Shown: positions 13,365 to 28,080, counted from the first letter of the stretch. The stretch: DNA of 64,000 nucleotides from Glandiceps talaboti (GCF_964340395.1 NC_135559.1:4332501-4396500), one strand, 5' to 3'. Made by a program: numbers and translations. The notes: generated by a model not told the origin, from the sequence alone.

Positions 13365-14250
13365 ATTTGACTGCAGAAATGTAAGGAAACCTATCCGAAT
13401 GAGCAAACAGCTATTTTGACGACTATGTGAGTCACAAAAATATCGCATGATCTCTGCGTTGACTAATTCAAAACATGGTTAAAATACTTAACCATTATTT
13501 TGACTGGAGAAATGTATAAAGGAAACTATTCGAATGAGCATACGACTATTTTGACGAATATGGCAGTCACACAAAAATCGCACGATCTCCGCAGTGATGG
13601 TTAAATACTTAGCCATTTATTTTGACTGGAGAAATGTATGGAAAAAAATTGGATTGAGTATATACAATGGAAATCACGAGACCTGAAACAAAACGACGTC
13701 TTGCGCGACAAAAATCTTACTAACACTACTACATTTTATCGTCTGGCACAACAAATCTTACCAACAGTGCTACATTTTGTCATCTGGTTTACCAACAATC
13801 TTACTAACATCGCTACATTTTATCGTCTGGTTCGACAAAATCGTACTAATACTGCTACGTTTTATCGAGTTGCTCAACAAATATCTCTGCTGGTAAGATT
13901 TTTGTTGAGCCAGATGATAAAATGTAGCACTTTTTAGTAAGATTTTTGTTGAGCCAGATGAAAAAAATGAAGCAGTGTTTGTAAGATATTTGACAAGCCA
14001 GACAACGTTTTGTTTCAGGTCTCGTGATTTTAGTTGTACCTATTTTGCTAGCTATGGAAGTCGCCAAAATCGTGCAAAAATAATCGCCGCGGTGACTAAT
14101 TTAAAACGTCGACAATTATTTTTATTAAAGAAAAACAAGGAAAACAATCTGAATGAGCATATAACTATTTTGACAACTAAGGAAGGCACTGCAAAATCGC
14201 GCCAAATATTAATCACTGTGATGGCTAATTCAAAACATGGTTAAATATTG
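13365..14250. repeat. Tandem repeat of about 125 bp interrupted by an inverted-repeat insertion
   Basis: Units starting TTTTGACTGGAGAAATGTAT and carrying GACTATTTTGACGA and ATCGCACGATCTCCGC lie at about 13365, 13497 and 13618. Degenerate units resume at about 14050 and 14140. The third unit is split by the insertion at 13664-14038, so the tandem array is older than the insertion. Confidence 0.75.
13664..14038. mobile_element. Inverted-repeat element whose arms are tandem copies of a roughly 40-bp unit
   Basis: The ends are TACAATGGAAATCACGAGAC and its imperfect reverse complement GTCTCGTGATTTTAGTTGTA. Inside, the left arm repeats CTTACTAACA..GCTACATTTTATCGTCTGG about four times, and the right arm repeats the opposite strand (GAGCCAGATGATAAAATGTAGC) about three times. 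There is no protein-coding content that I recognise. Related copies lie at 9.3, 20.9 and 47.0 kb. Confidence 0.75.
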
Positions 14251-14367
14251 GGCCTGTAACAAGTTCAATTAATTGATGTCATGATAAGCTTGTGAGAAGA
14301 TATGTCTGTATTACGGTAATATATTCAATGAAAATTGCACTGTAAATATCTTTGCTATTGGTAATTC

Positions 14368-14368
<1 letters not shown>

Positions 14369-14425
<57 letters not shown>

Positions 14426-14450
14426 GTCGTCGTCGTCAGCATCATCATCA
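14369..14450. repeat. (ATC)n microsatellite with a GTC block
   Basis: About 19 ATC units followed by a short run of GTC and four more ATC units. Confidence 0.95.
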
Positions 14451-16471
14451 CTGTGGTATACACAACACTAAAAACACGCGAGGAATTAAAGGGTCGGTGT
14501 GTCGGTGCTACTTATTCTATCTCCTCCGATGAACGTGGCAGGATCAGTTCTATCATTTGTTATGTTTGACAAATGACGCCCCACTTTCCCCCCAGAAGCA
14601 GACTGTGTTTGAATTCGTAAGCAACTGTGAGCCCAGTTTTTGTATGGTAATTCTGATAACATGCCATTGTCGTTGGTCGCCGTTGCGTACTGTAAATGAA
14701 CAGTCAGTGTGTACGATTTATGGCAATGAGGCCTTGGTGTCAATAACTGACTCGAGTGACCTTCAATAACTGACTCTAGTTAGGGTTACCGGTACGTGAC
14801 ACCTGCGCGTCTTATTAATCAACCCATACAAAGAATTCGGCATAAAATTGGCTCTGGGCGTAGTACGTACATAAATGTTAACATCGTAACGCTTTTATTT
14901 CTGCCGAAGTTTTGACATACAACAAATAGCCCTTTGTCAATTGAAAAATTCAATTATAACGTCACTGGGTGAATTTATACGAAATCTTGACTGAAGTGCT
15001 GTCAGCATCGCCCACAATTATCAATACTAGATGATCAATCACAAATTCTTTCAAAACACCATTTTAAATGTATTTTCAATTGCCTATCTTTGTACTGGCA
15101 ATTTTTGTTCCTGTCACGTTCAGCAGTTAGACGTTTTCCAAACACCCATCTTTCATGAACACTGATACATATAATTATTCACAATGTATTGGTAATAAGA
15201 GTCGTTGTTAAGATATACACAGGGGATGTCTAACAGAGTTGGTGTAATTAGTTCAAGCAAAAACCGTTAAATTTCTTTTAAAATGGCGGTCACGTAACCA
15301 TTTGTTTGGTTCCATTATTACCAGTGCAAACCATGCTTTAAGTGTATGTTCGTCACAAAAAATATCAATATAGACTAATAAAAACAATATATTCTCCACT
15401 TTCGAAGTTTCGAATACAAGCTGCATCGACTCTGATAGATTCTAAGCCGGGAGAAATTTGTAGAGATTTTCGTTTTGACTGTTCAATGTTCTTGAAATAT
15501 AATACTATATTCATTGAATTTATTGGATAGATAATACTTGACATACAAATCTTAAACACTCACATCATACGTTGTGTGCTTCACAGGTTAAAAAACGAAT
15601 TGGTAATTTGCATAGTCAACATATCGGATTCCAAACCGTACCCTTTCGGTACCAAATACATTTCTTGCCAAGCATGGACAACATCTCCTTTACTCTGTAA
15701 TTTTATGGTTTCTTTATTTCAATGGTAAATTCGCATTAATATATTTATATTAAAGTTAACGTATAGCCACATTGGCAAATATCTTAAACGTTAATTCGTG
15801 TAAATGATTAGTTCAATAATAACTATATGATACAAGCTTGTGCGGAGATATATCATAATACGATAACACATTCAATCACACTTTCACTGTAATTATCATA
15901 TTGACAAATATCTTGATCGTTGCGACCCTAGCTCTGTTTGTATATAATTATGTATGTCTTGCAGTACTCCAAAATAATCATTCGTTCTATCTTTAACATT
16001 ACAAACATCGAAATAGACACATATACGAAAATTAGTAACTAACATTTAAATATAAATAACAAAAAAAGTAGTTGCACAATTAGTTCAGATTCATTATTCA
16101 CTTTGAACATGTTCTATTTTGTTGACATAGTTTACTTAAAAGTCAAGTTTAACTTATGAAGATACAGCAAGTTTAAATAATATGATGAGTAAAGATGTAA
16201 CTAACTATTAAGCTGGATTAATACGTTTAAGCTTCTTTTAATCCATATGTCCATCGTCAGAATGATACTTCCGTTTTTCCAATCTCAACATCAATGTTTC
16301 AGCTAAAGTAAGAAATGCTCAATTTACATTTTGTTGTTAAAACGCCTTTAAAAGATAACAAAATAATTTGTTGTCATTTTTGTTTATCCAATAAAGGAAT
16401 GGATCTTGTGTTACTTAATGTTTAATGTCGTTAAAAGAACACACTTGCTTCTATTAACTTGTTTCTTGCAG

Positions 16472-16887
16472 TTAAGCGGAAGTCGGCCTTCTCTGCATCA
16501 AGATCCACGGTCCTTCTCGGATCATCCACGAGCCAAGTCATCACGTACGACCACCTGAATGCGAACAAGGGGAAAGACTTCGATATCTCCAGTGGAGTCT
16601 TTGTCACTGAGATTCCAGGAATCTACTTCTTCTCCTTCAACGTGAGGACCTACGATGGCAGGTACATCGGTATCACCATGATGAAGAATGACGAAACAAT
16701 GGTTGCCATAACGACGGATGCAAGCGACAGGAAAGTTGTTCAGTCGCAGAGTATCATGTTGCAATTGGAGATTGGAGACAGAGTGTGGTTACAGCTGGGC
16801 CCACATCCGGAGTATGGGATCTATAGCAACAATTTTAACTACGTCACTTTCAACGGATTTCTCCTGTATCCCAATTTCATCAAATGA
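16472..16887 (+). CDS. Gene A exon 2: globular C1q domain
   Basis: The acceptor TTGTTTCTTGCAG ends at 16471, and the exon completes the phase-1 codon to give residues 204-341 ending at a TGA stop. The C1q fold is recognised from KSAFSASRS, NANKGKDFD, EIPGIYFFSF, the family signature TTDASDRKVVQSQS, GDRVWLQLG and the closing FNGFLLYPN. Unlike most paralogues it has no cysteine: the first strand reads KSAF instead of KCAF, and FVTEIPG replaces FTCxIPG, so the intradomain thiols of genes B, C and F are missing. C1q heads of this kind trimerise and bind ligands outside the cell. No clear AATAAA follows within about 400 bases. Confidence 0.88.
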
Positions 16888-17899
16888 ACACTTGGATAAG
16901 GACGTGCCATTTCATCGCAATATATAATACTTTTATGTGCAAAACTTATTATAACCAGATAAAAAGTTGGATATAGCTGCCATATATTTATTTATTTGAA
17001 GAAAATAAGAACTTTTGTTCCATGGAAATCCGAGATACGGATACCTGTATGTGTACCTGCCACATGTGTAGATAGTGAGATGCTATGCTAGTATTAGAAT
17101 ATATTATCAGCAAATATACTATATTCACTATCGTAATCACTTGCGGAGTTTCTCGTTCTAATAGACGTATACCGTGTACATGTAGCTGGCTTCCAACGTT
17201 TAAACTGAAATCTTTCTGGATGTATGCTAAAAGTTCTCTATCAATATTTGTGTTACATCGCTCATCGCTTTCTTGATAAAGCTCTCGAGGAAGCATGTGG
17301 CTTTTTTATTTGCCAGGATAAAAAACTTGTACTGATTACTGTTGTAGTAACAACCATCCATAAATACTGCCAAGAGGATTAACTAAGGATTTGTGCCACT
17401 GTGTTGGAGTTTATATGGATATAGAATTTGTGGAACACATGGAATACATGACACATAACTTCATGACATTTCACCATGGTTGTGGTAGCTGTTGTCATGA
17501 TGTTACATACTAGGAGGCCAACCTCAGGTCCTTGCCCTTTGGATTACCTTACATGTCATTAATTGAGTGGAATTATGAGTAAAAGAAACCCGGCCATGCG
17601 TTGTGCCGTTTTTAGAAAGCAACTGTTTTCATCACACAGGTGGATTTTAACGTCTGGTGCGTGTGCCTAGGATACCTGCCTACATACCTAACTTGCCTTT
17701 CCTTGGAATCACTGTCAACGGATACATAACCACACAAGCGCTAGCCCTGAACAAACCAAGGATAATGAAAGTTTGAGTACGAAATGGTGTCTTGAATCGA
17801 AAAGTCTTCACCTGCAGCACCCTGGATTTAGCAGCTAAGGGATTGAAAGCGTATTTGTGCGATCAAATGAGAAAATAATGATTCCTTGAGTTCACATGA

Positions 17900-18113
17900 A
17901 GACAAGTGAAGCAGAACAAGTTGTCTCTCGGCTTGATATACCATTAAAGATACGTTGCTTTCTCCACAGTTTTTTTAGTTGCATTTATGTTGTGAATAAG
18001 CGCATATATCTATCTTTTAAATGTCATTAAGTCACTTTGTATTTTAATTATTACTATGATGAGCTATGCGAGTAAGGTTTTGTCTTCTTAAGACTTTGAA
18101 TTGAATTGAATTG
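17900..18113 (+). mobile_element. Possible 3' end of a non-LTR retroelement
   Basis: The segment ends in a short tandem tail, TTGAATTGAATTGAATTGAG at 18094-18113, of the kind found at the 3' ends of CR1/L2-like LINEs and SINEs. A similar tail on the other strand ends the clearer LINE at 54.8 kb. No coding part is visible here and the left border is a guess. Confidence 0.3.
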
Positions 18114-19303
18114 AGATGAATCATTTAACACAGAAGTCTGATATAAGATTGGGAACGGGCCCTCTTTTTTGAGATCGACCTCGAGTGGAGTATGATGGAC
18201 GTCTTTGTAATGTATGTCTTTGTAATGTATCGTCGATTGACGTTCTGTTATGAACTATCATTATACAAATATCATTCACATTGAAAGGACAGAAAAGTAA
18301 TGTTTCTTAGGGAAATTGTCACATTTAAACTGTTGTGATATTAATAAGGCGCCACTACATTGTCACTGGTCAAATTTATGAACATTTTGTTTCATCCGTT
18401 GACGATATAGCTCCTTCCAAAAACAGAAGTAACAGAACTACTTATGCATCTTATCGTTAAAATATTGATAGTTTATGGTTCTAATTTCATACCTTTCTAT
18501 CATATTCATCGGAGATATATTTTCAAGTTGTGAACGAGGCTCCCGTCCGTTATTAGACCACACTGGGATTGGTTAGTATTACTGGGATTGGTCAGTATAC
18601 CGGTGTTGTCTTGGTAACACGACTGTGGAGCCCAGTACGACTGAACCCGAACATTTTGGAAAATCGACAACGTAAACCTTTCAGCCAAAAAGTTTGTATG
18701 GGGTCAAAAGCCGTACATACGGTACACATAAAGAGGTGGGTCTGCACACACCCCCACCCCACCCCCTCCAATCTTGGGTCAGAATAAGATGGCTCGATGA
18801 TTTCATTGAATTATACCATCATGCAATTCTCATCAAAATTATTATAAGCACATATTATGATAATAACGTTTGTTAATTTATTGCTAGTTACAAGAATGCC
18901 TTCAAAACTACTTGAAATACTACGAACGTGATGAACGAGATGGGTACATTAGGCCAAAAGTACTTCGTACAACACATCCATAGTTTGATGGAAAATGTTC
19001 TCCCTCGGATACACAGGACATATCTTTAGATCTCAATATCTTTATAGCAATTTTTGACTTTCTAATGGAAACCGCCATTCGTGTGTTTGCTACGTTTAAA
19101 AAAGGCCTATTTTGGAAAATTTGAACATTCCGATTTATTCATCCATACAGTCAAATAGTTTATTTTTACGATTTCAGACTGCGAGACTACGTAATAAAAT
19201 ATTTCCAGACATTTCTCCATCATCAAATAATATTTGAAATTTACAGAATACCCCATGAAGTAAAAATTATGCAAATAGTTAAACATCGTCCTCATTTTGT
19301 CGT

Positions 19304-19382
19304 CTGACGTGATGTGACGTGACGTGACGTGACGTGACGTGACGTGACGTGACGTGACGTGACGTAACGTGACGTAACGTAG
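19304..19382. repeat. (GTGAC)n pentanucleotide array, first copy
   Basis: About 14 units of GTGAC, so the core TGACGTGACGT recurs every five bases. TGACGT is a strong half of the CREB/ATF site. A second independent array lies at 32521-32588. Confidence 0.93.
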
Positions 19383-19465
19383 GCATTTATCTGTTTGCTG
19401 CATTTTAATGCATTTATTTTCCTAGGTTTGAATTCATTTTGCGTTGCTATTCTCCAAATGAATGT

Positions 19466-19507
19466 AATTTTATTTATTTATTTATTTACTTATTTATTTA
19501 TTTATTT
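19466..19507. repeat. (TTTA)n microsatellite in an AT-rich field
   Basis: About ten TTTA units with one substitution. The surrounding 19400-20050 is unusually AT-rich with scattered TTTATTTA. Confidence 0.85.
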
Positions 19508-20929
19508 GACAGATAATTTTAAAACATTATTTATATTACATGAAAGAAGCTTATGAACTTATATTAATTTGTGAACATTTAAAAAGGTAACTAGTAAATT
19601 TAATTCATTTAAACGCCATAATATTTATTTATGTATTTCTGAATATATATTTTCGCCACGACTCTGAAAAAGAATTTATTTGAGAGATATTTAATTTAGG
19701 TAATTTATTTATTTCATTTTTGATTGATTTTAAACATTAATTTATATAATATAAAAATACACAATGCATGTTGTTATTCAACATTTACTTTTGTCAGAAT
19801 GTGTAATTTATTTGTGTTGACCCCGTTAATTTATTCATGATTAGTGGAGCACACTTTTCATTAGTTTTTCAGTCTATCTAGTTGAAATCCTTTTTAAGAC
19901 AAAAATTGATATCTAATTATATTCCGATATATGGTGTTATTGCTTTATCAGACTAAAGTATGATTCATTTTATAAAAAATATCATTTATTGCATTATTTA
20001 TTGCATTATATTTTTGTCATATCGTTTCTTCATTTTTTGGAAGAATTCATATGACAACAGGACCAACTCGATTATGTCACGATTGTAGATATGAAAAGTT
20101 AAAAGTTTCACGGTAAACGTAAATTATCATCAAGCTCAACATATTTGAGCTTGGCCGTACAAAACTCGAGTTATTTTTTTTACAGATGTGTCAGTGATCG
20201 ATTTGTTCAGTACTTTCCACAACCACATTTGTATTCCATTGATTAAAGCGCCATATATCACGGTGAAAATTACTCAATTCGAAGTTTAAAATGATAAATT
20301 TAGCATCGACGCATAACTCGGAGGGGAAACGTAGTTTGGAACAAAACTTTCTATGGAACCGAGATATCTGTTATTTTACTTTCCATAGATACAAATATTC
20401 TTTTGATCATTCGTGTTTTAAAAGTTTCACTTGTTTGTTAACACCACATCAGTGTTCCTCACATCACCAACTTCCTTAACTTTTTAAATTTTCTTCAAAG
20501 ATACAACGAAGTCTGCATATGATCTAAAAATCTCTACTTGGTTTTCCAGACAATAAAAAATAATTTATATATTTATAATTTCTACTTCGTTTCTAATCAC
20601 CAGGTGATATTTCAAAAGCAAAATTTCAAACATTTTCATTAAAACAGTCGAGGTTTCATTTTTCACTTGAAGCTATTTCCATACTACTTAAAACGCTGTA
20701 AATAGCTATTTTTTTTCTAAACATATTCAAACAATAGTGTAATAGTTCTATTTTGTATGTCTTGATATATACATTTTACATCCTTTTTGGAAATAAAGAT
20801 ACTATTTGCTTCACGTTATTTGTGTAATTTTGTGTGCGCTGATACATGTCATTAGGATAACCAACTTCATAGTATTCAACTACTCTAGACCGTGTTTGAT
20901 CTAACCCCTTAACAACGAAAATCATGTCA

Positions 20930-21470
20930 ACAGAAACAACACGTCGTCGTCTGGGCCGACAAATATCGTTCTAACGTTGCTACATTTCATGCCAGTAAGG
21001 TGTTCTTGCGTCAGACATAAAATGTAGCAATTTTGCTACATGTTATTGTGTGACACAACAAACATCTTACTGATATTGCTACATTTTATCGTCGTGTCAA
21101 CATCTTACTAACATTGCTACATTTAATTGTCTGGCTATTAAACATTTAATACTAACATTTACTATATTTCATCGTCTCCCCCAAAATTCTTGGTCAGGTG
21201 GATCGGCAAAAATCGTGATGTTATTACAAAATTTATCGTCTTCCTCAACAACAATCTTACTAACAAAATTACTACATTTCCTCATCTGGCTAAGCACATT
21301 TCTTACAGATATTGCTACTTTTTCTTTTACTTGGGGGTTATAATTATAATATTTGTTGAGCAAAACGATAAAATGTAGCAATGTCTAAGATTCATATTTG
21401 AGCCAGAGAATGAAATGTTGCAGTGAGATTTTAGTAGAGCCAGGCGATGCTCTGTTTCAGATGGCATTGT
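20930..21470. mobile_element. Second copy of the inverted dispersed repeat
   Basis: The left part repeats CTTACTAACATTGCTACATTT and CGTCTGG in plus orientation (about 20965-21150). The right part (21350-21450) carries the opposite strand (GATAAAATGTAGCAATGTC, GAGCCAG). The ends ACAACACGTCGTCG and GCTCTGTTTCAGATGG correspond to the AAACGACGTC and GTTTTGTTTCAGGTC region of the 13.7-kb copy, but are more diverged. Confidence 0.6.
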
Positions 21471-22915
21471 TCTCATTGTACTTTTATTGCATGAACTAGG
21501 GCCAGTTTAACTACACTGTAGAGGCAACGGGTATTGTTGAAACTAGGTTTTGAAGGCAGTAACCGGGTTTCAGAAATGGGGCAAGAGGCTGGTTTCAAAT
21601 ATTGAGTTTTTTATACACACGTTATCACATAGATAATATATTCATATAATAAGAATACTGATAATTGGACCCAGCCTCTTGCGCCATTAATAGACTCTTA
21701 GACTGATTTATACCTTTATTTGTGAACGAATCAGTGATGACACGAGCACTTTTCTAGACAAGTTGTAAGACTATACTTTGATGCACTATATATGATGGAG
21801 AATTCTTTCCTTTTTTTTCTTGTTTAAAGGTAGACTTTAAAATTTGTCATGTCCCGTTTTTTGACTCTTGAAATGGTAATAGGTTCGTCAGCCTGTTACC
21901 GTAAGTTAATCTTACAGCCGAACCAAATTATTATTTCTTGCTTAATAGTTTGGAGATTTTATATTTCGTCGGCTACGAATGTCATGACGTGTGCGAACGC
22001 AGAGGTCAAAATATAGGGTTCTGCTAGAATAATGACAATGTGGAGAAAATCAAAGATGTGGAGGTACATCACGGTTTTTGTGTTTGTTTGTATGCCTGAG
22101 CCTGATTTCTACATTTTTTGGAAAGTAAACATTTGATGATGCTATAGAACTACGAAGTTTGGACCATTATAGTACTTGATCGTTAGAAGATCTCGCCACA
22201 TATACAATAACGTATACCATGTAAATCAATGCATATCAAAGTTTATCTGTCTTTAGTCAATTCAATTCTATACGTAGGACGCATTGACAGTGTTCTCAGA
22301 GTCCTAACATCTGTCTATATTGCACCCAATGCTTCGCACGAAATAACATGTTGCAACTTCTGTGTTTGAACAATCTGACTCGATCCAAGCTGTCACTAAT
22401 TGATTATCATCGTAAATGTCAAGGAAACATCATAACATCGTGGTAACACTCGGAAATTGGAGTGTAATCTCCACCCACAATGTCCGTTTACAGCAAAGTC
22501 TCTCTCGCTACTGTGTATTTTTGTCTGCACACACGTGTATTGTCTAGTGACTGGACGACGTAGTTCAAGTTGTAGAGCAAACTTTTGAGTACCGTATTCT
22601 TTAAGCATTACACACCGTATTAAACAGTGAAGTACAGCCGCAGACAAAATTTCAACACCATTATTCTCAGGCTTACATATCAAATTCCACCAACGCCAAA
22701 GACAGGCTTCATCGTATCCATAACAACTAAAACCACAAAACATGCTTAGTAAACTTTGTATTGGTAGTATCTATGCAACCAGTTGTCGTGGTATTAGGTA
22801 CTGTACTTATTTAGCCACACTTTAGTCCATTAAGTGCAAAGGCGTATGATAGGATTACTAAGCATTGATTTTCTTAATACCACAGGGTGATGTGGCGTTC
22901 TCCTTTTACCGGTAA

Positions 22916-23076
<161 letters not shown>

Positions 23077-24597
23077 TCAGGTTGAACTTAACAAAACTAT
23101 AGGGCGAAACGAAGGGCGAAGAAGAACGTGTGGTTTGCATTTATAAATCAGATAGAACATAGTAGATGTGGTTTTCATCGCACAAAGGTTACTAGGTACA
23201 ACAATGGCACTCGTGCATTGACATTGTTGTCATTTCTGTCATCAAAACAAATTTTACACGCAAAAAATTAGTTTTCGTGAGTATACTTTTTCGAAGTTTC
23301 CTACGGAAAAAATTTGTGATTTTATAGATTAGTCAATAGATGGTCAACGGAGATTTCCGGAATCGAAATTGAACTACACAAGGTATTCACGTTGCAAGAA
23401 ATCAGAAAGTTGATGGAGCTTGGATGGGGAGCTTCGTAACACGAGACTGTATTGAAGTAAATTGAATCGTTGGTATTGTTAGATACACTGACTTCTCTTA
23501 TCGTTTACTCACATATTGATTTCGACCGCGGTTAAGATTAGAGAGAAAAAAATCAATGAAAGATTTAATGTGTTAAAGCTAAATGGTATTTATCAATTCA
23601 TTTTTTCTCCGTCTTTCGCGGGAAGGCGGCAAAGAAGTGTCAAGTTTTGTAACAAATAGATCGGCTATTGTCCCACTTCGCAGCTGGGCCTATATCTGAG
23701 CTCCGCGTCCTTGTCTGCGCACGTGGCAATATTCAAATTGCTTATTAGATCCGTTGGGTCAAGCGAGAGGTTGCATTCAAGTTTGGAGGGCTGTAATTTG
23801 GGACAAAGGCCAGCTTACCCAGCTGTTCTCAGCAAATTGCCGTATAGCAATTGTGGGATTTTCGATTGTTATCTCTTAGTTTAACTTTGGTGGATGTCTC
23901 TCCGGGTCACCGTTAGGTCATCCTGGTTGAATGGTTAGTTGTATGTGGTAGATGGAAACAACAATAGGATTGATATCAGTCATGTGTAATGACGTCACTA
24001 TCGGTCAAGTACATTCAATAGAATGGCACGTCGGAAACAATGTACGGAAGATACCACATGTCCAATGACACACTCCAATATGTTACTCCGAAAGGGTATC
24101 AAACTTCGAACGACGTGGAGATAAAACAGAGCAGGAGGGGAGCTGGAGGGGTGCAAATAACCTAGACAAATGGCCATATGGATGAGAATGGGGTGCCTAT
24201 TTGGATATTTTACCATGTTTTAAAAATGGTAAAACAACGCAGACCAAGGCCGTGTTTGTAACGCAATAATTGCAAAAATGAAAGAAAACCATCTTTAACT
24301 GAAAGTACTTTCTCAATACTAGTATTAGGCTGAGTTACAGAATTATACACTGTATGTACAAGTTATATGAAATTTGAAGCTTGCATTGTTATTAAAATAC
24401 TGGTTAATTACAAATAATAATTAATTATGCAAATGACTCATTAACCCCCACAAACAAGCATTGCAAGATATGTATGCTTTGTTATCATTAATGTACAGAC
24501 CAATTTATTTAACATTTGAAACCTGCATTCTCTAGATACTGTCTATTTTTACCATGAAATGTTCATCATTTGAATTATCCACTAAAGTTAAAATCTG

Positions 24598-24656
24598 CAT
24601 ACGTACGTACGTATGTATGTATGTATGTATGTATGTATGTATGTATGTATGTATGC
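24598..24656. repeat. (TACG)n-(TATG)n microsatellite
   Basis: Three TACG units pass into about ten TATG units in the same register. Confidence 0.95.
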
Positions 24657-26488
24657 AGAAAGAAATGCATAAGGAACTAATAAACCAGTCCGTATATATA
24701 GCTGTTAAATCCGACGTTTCGAATAAATATTCTTTTTCAAAGGAAAAATTGGCGAGACAGAGAAATGCCAGGTGACAACCCGAACATTTCTAAATATAAT
24801 GGAACAAAACCGCGCGTGATATAAATAAACGGTTGTACGTGGGATAAGTTCTTAAATTCGCACGCACCTAATAGAACCCAATAGAATACGCCTGAAATTT
24901 AAAAAATACCCAATAATCATGATAATTAGATTGGGAAAGACGAGAATAATCTATTAATTCCAAGGGGTTCCAGCGTTGTATGTATGCATGTATGTATATC
25001 GTAATACTTAGTCTGGTCCGATTGCTAGGGAATTCTTTCTTCATCAAATATCGATAGAGCTCCCTACTTGATACGCCAGTGCTGGTCAACCAGATACGGT
25101 GTGGTAACACGTGTTATTATACCGCGTTCGCACAAAAAAATATGGGATTTATACACTGGTCGTTCTACATCACGCGTCACGACAACGAGTGCCTACGTTA
25201 TTATTTCTGTGTGGTACTTGAAATAAGAGTGAAAACGTTCAAAATCGATTATATCCCGATTTGTCGTAAAGTACGCTTGCGCAGGTAAAATAACATTCTT
25301 TTCCAATGTTTCCTTCATTCAGTTGCTGGGAAATACTAGTGACCTAAAGGTGAATTTAAATTTGTCGTTACTCGTCTTTGACTCGTAGTGACAAAGCCCC
25401 TTATGTCACTCACATTTTCCTTGGCTGAATGAAGAGAATACCTAGAGAATATTTCATTGTCCCTACGTATGTGATTTTATAAACGAAATGACATTTTAAC
25501 AAATAAAAACCTGTTGATACTGAGATATACAAATTGTGTACATACATGGATATGAGATGCTGTATATTATATAAATCAAATTAATTGTCAATAAATATCG
25601 TTCTTTTTCATCGAAATAAGAGTGAATTAGAAATGCCATGGCGAAGAGAGATGCAGATTTGCAACGACAGTATCAGATAGGGCTGTATCACTACTTAGTC
25701 GCCTGCTGCTGTATAGACATGTTGAAATTTTGCAGTCGTGGGCAGCAAGCCAAGCGAATTAATCGTTTTGAACTTGAAGTGGTTTAAAATTTCAACACCT
25801 GCATCGTATAACAACTGTACTTTTTTTTACTTCTTCCCTGAAGCAAAGAGTTTGCTACCACAAGTTTCCAGACCTTCTGCTCTCTTGGACCTAAACATTT
25901 TTTCCGAAAATCATCAAGCACTCCCCCTTGTCTGAAATCAAATGGTTCTCCCCTGAATTCTATATTGGATGTCTTTTCGTGTCATTACTAGCCCATTTCC
26001 CCGAAAATTCAACAATAACCAAGCAATGCATCCCCTACAGGCTTGATCTAGGGTCAAAGCGTACCACAACCATATACCCACGTGCCAGCTCAGTCAAGGT
26101 TCCACAAATATGAAAGAGAACCAAAGTAATTATAAAGTCATTGTGTTACTAAGAGACCGTGTTTTAAAGAACTTTCACCAAACAACGGACATTTTTCACC
26201 TCGCCGTGAAAATAGCGTGACATTAATACAGCGTACGACAAAGCTACCGTTTCAGTAACTTCAAAACCAAGCAAAGCTAGATAGTTCTTTGTTTGGTGTG
26301 TCAATCACTGAGGGCAAGTGTGCGACCTCTCGTCAACCCTTCATCGTTGATATGTGAAGTTAGAACTGATGAGTACAAATAGTGTTAGAATTAAATGAAC
26401 ATTTCCACACGTTCATCTATAAAGCCATCACGTCACGTGCATACATAACATATTTTGGAGTGTTCAAATGTGTGTTGACAATCACAAC

Positions 26489-26643
<155 letters not shown>

Positions 26644-27528
26644 ATACCATCTTGATCGACGAAACTTTGCAAAAATCTCAACACATACATAGTATGCATA
26701 TGATGGTTGGACGGGTGGTTTTGTGAATGCCATGGTGATCAAGGATCTCTCCGTCCGTCTCTATGTGTGCCTGGCTGTGTGTATGTATATATATCTATGT
26801 CTATGTATGTGCATGTGTCTATCTAGATACGTTGGGTGTTTCTCTGAATTTACAAAGGTATTATGCTTCAGACGGACGGCCATTAGCTGAAGTGAAACCA
26901 GGGAAATAAATGTACTCGTGTATAAATAGGGCATGATAACTTAGACTGAAAGATCAGCCGTTGATGGCGCTCTTCTCACTCTTTTTCCACAATATTGGCA
27001 TCGCTTTTAAACAAATTCTACGGAACCGAACATCTGAGCTCTTATGTCAACCGTATGATCCAATAGAGCAGTGAAAAGAAACGAGAGAACTATGAATGTA
27101 CATTGCGACATAGACCCTACACGATTCTACACGTGTCGGGTCTATGATTGCTGCCGTAAACTATTTCATCTTGGGAACGTTTATGGTAAAAATTTTGGGG
27201 AAAATGATATTTTGTGTATTTTTTGACAGGTTTTTCACACAAATTGTCCATTGCTGTATGCTATCCTCATCAGTCATTACTTCTTGAAAGCTTGTAACTT
27301 TTGTATCGCTGTTGTGTAGTATATGTTGTGCCCTAACATCGATCGGCAGGCAGATTTTCACTTAGGCTGGAGCAGAAAATAGATTGAAAAATTCACAGTG
27401 TTAGTTAGTAATGACCATATCGCATCTGAACTGTCTGTAAAAGTGATTTTGAAGATCTCTGGTTGTGATGAAAATGTTGAAGCAAAAGAAGGAATAACTA
27501 GCAAGAAGAACGGGTACTAACCCGATCT

Positions 27529-27656
27529 TGTATGTATGTATGTATGTATGTATGTATGTATGTATGTATGTATGTATGTATGTATGTATGTATGTATGTA
27601 TGTACGTACGTACGTACGTACGTTTGTTTGTTTGTTTGTTTGCTCGCTCGCTCGCT

Positions 27657-27687
<31 letters not shown>

Positions 27688-27747
27688 TCGTTCGTTCGTT
27701 CGTTCGTTCGTTCGTTCGTTCGTTCGTTCGTTCGTTCGTTCGTTCGT
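27529..27747. repeat. Compound tetranucleotide array TATG-TACG-TTTG-CTCG-TTCG
   Basis: About 18 TATG units, five TACG, five TTTG, five CTCG and about 20 TTCG follow each other without breaking the four-base register. All six frames stay open for most of it because none of these units makes a stop. Confidence 0.96.
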
Positions 27748-28080
27748 GTATTATCCACTCACTCCTCGATGGTTTTGCACACCCCTTGGGGCTTTCCGTG
27801 CAGTTAATTGAAGTATACATTGGTTACTGCCTTCTATTTTGACCTTTCCTGCACAGTTGATGTGTGATTTATTTTACTCAACATTTGCCCGAAATGTTAT
27901 CTTTACACTTCTTTAATTTATTAGGACCGAGGGCATCAGTTTAATACTTTGAATCCTTAATTTGGTCCAGTCAGTATTTATACGTGTACATGTACATGTT
28001 ATTTATCTTTAACAGATGTTCAGAATACAAAATCATTGCTTTCTCTACGTCTGTTTAACGCGTCCTACACACGTTTGAAA

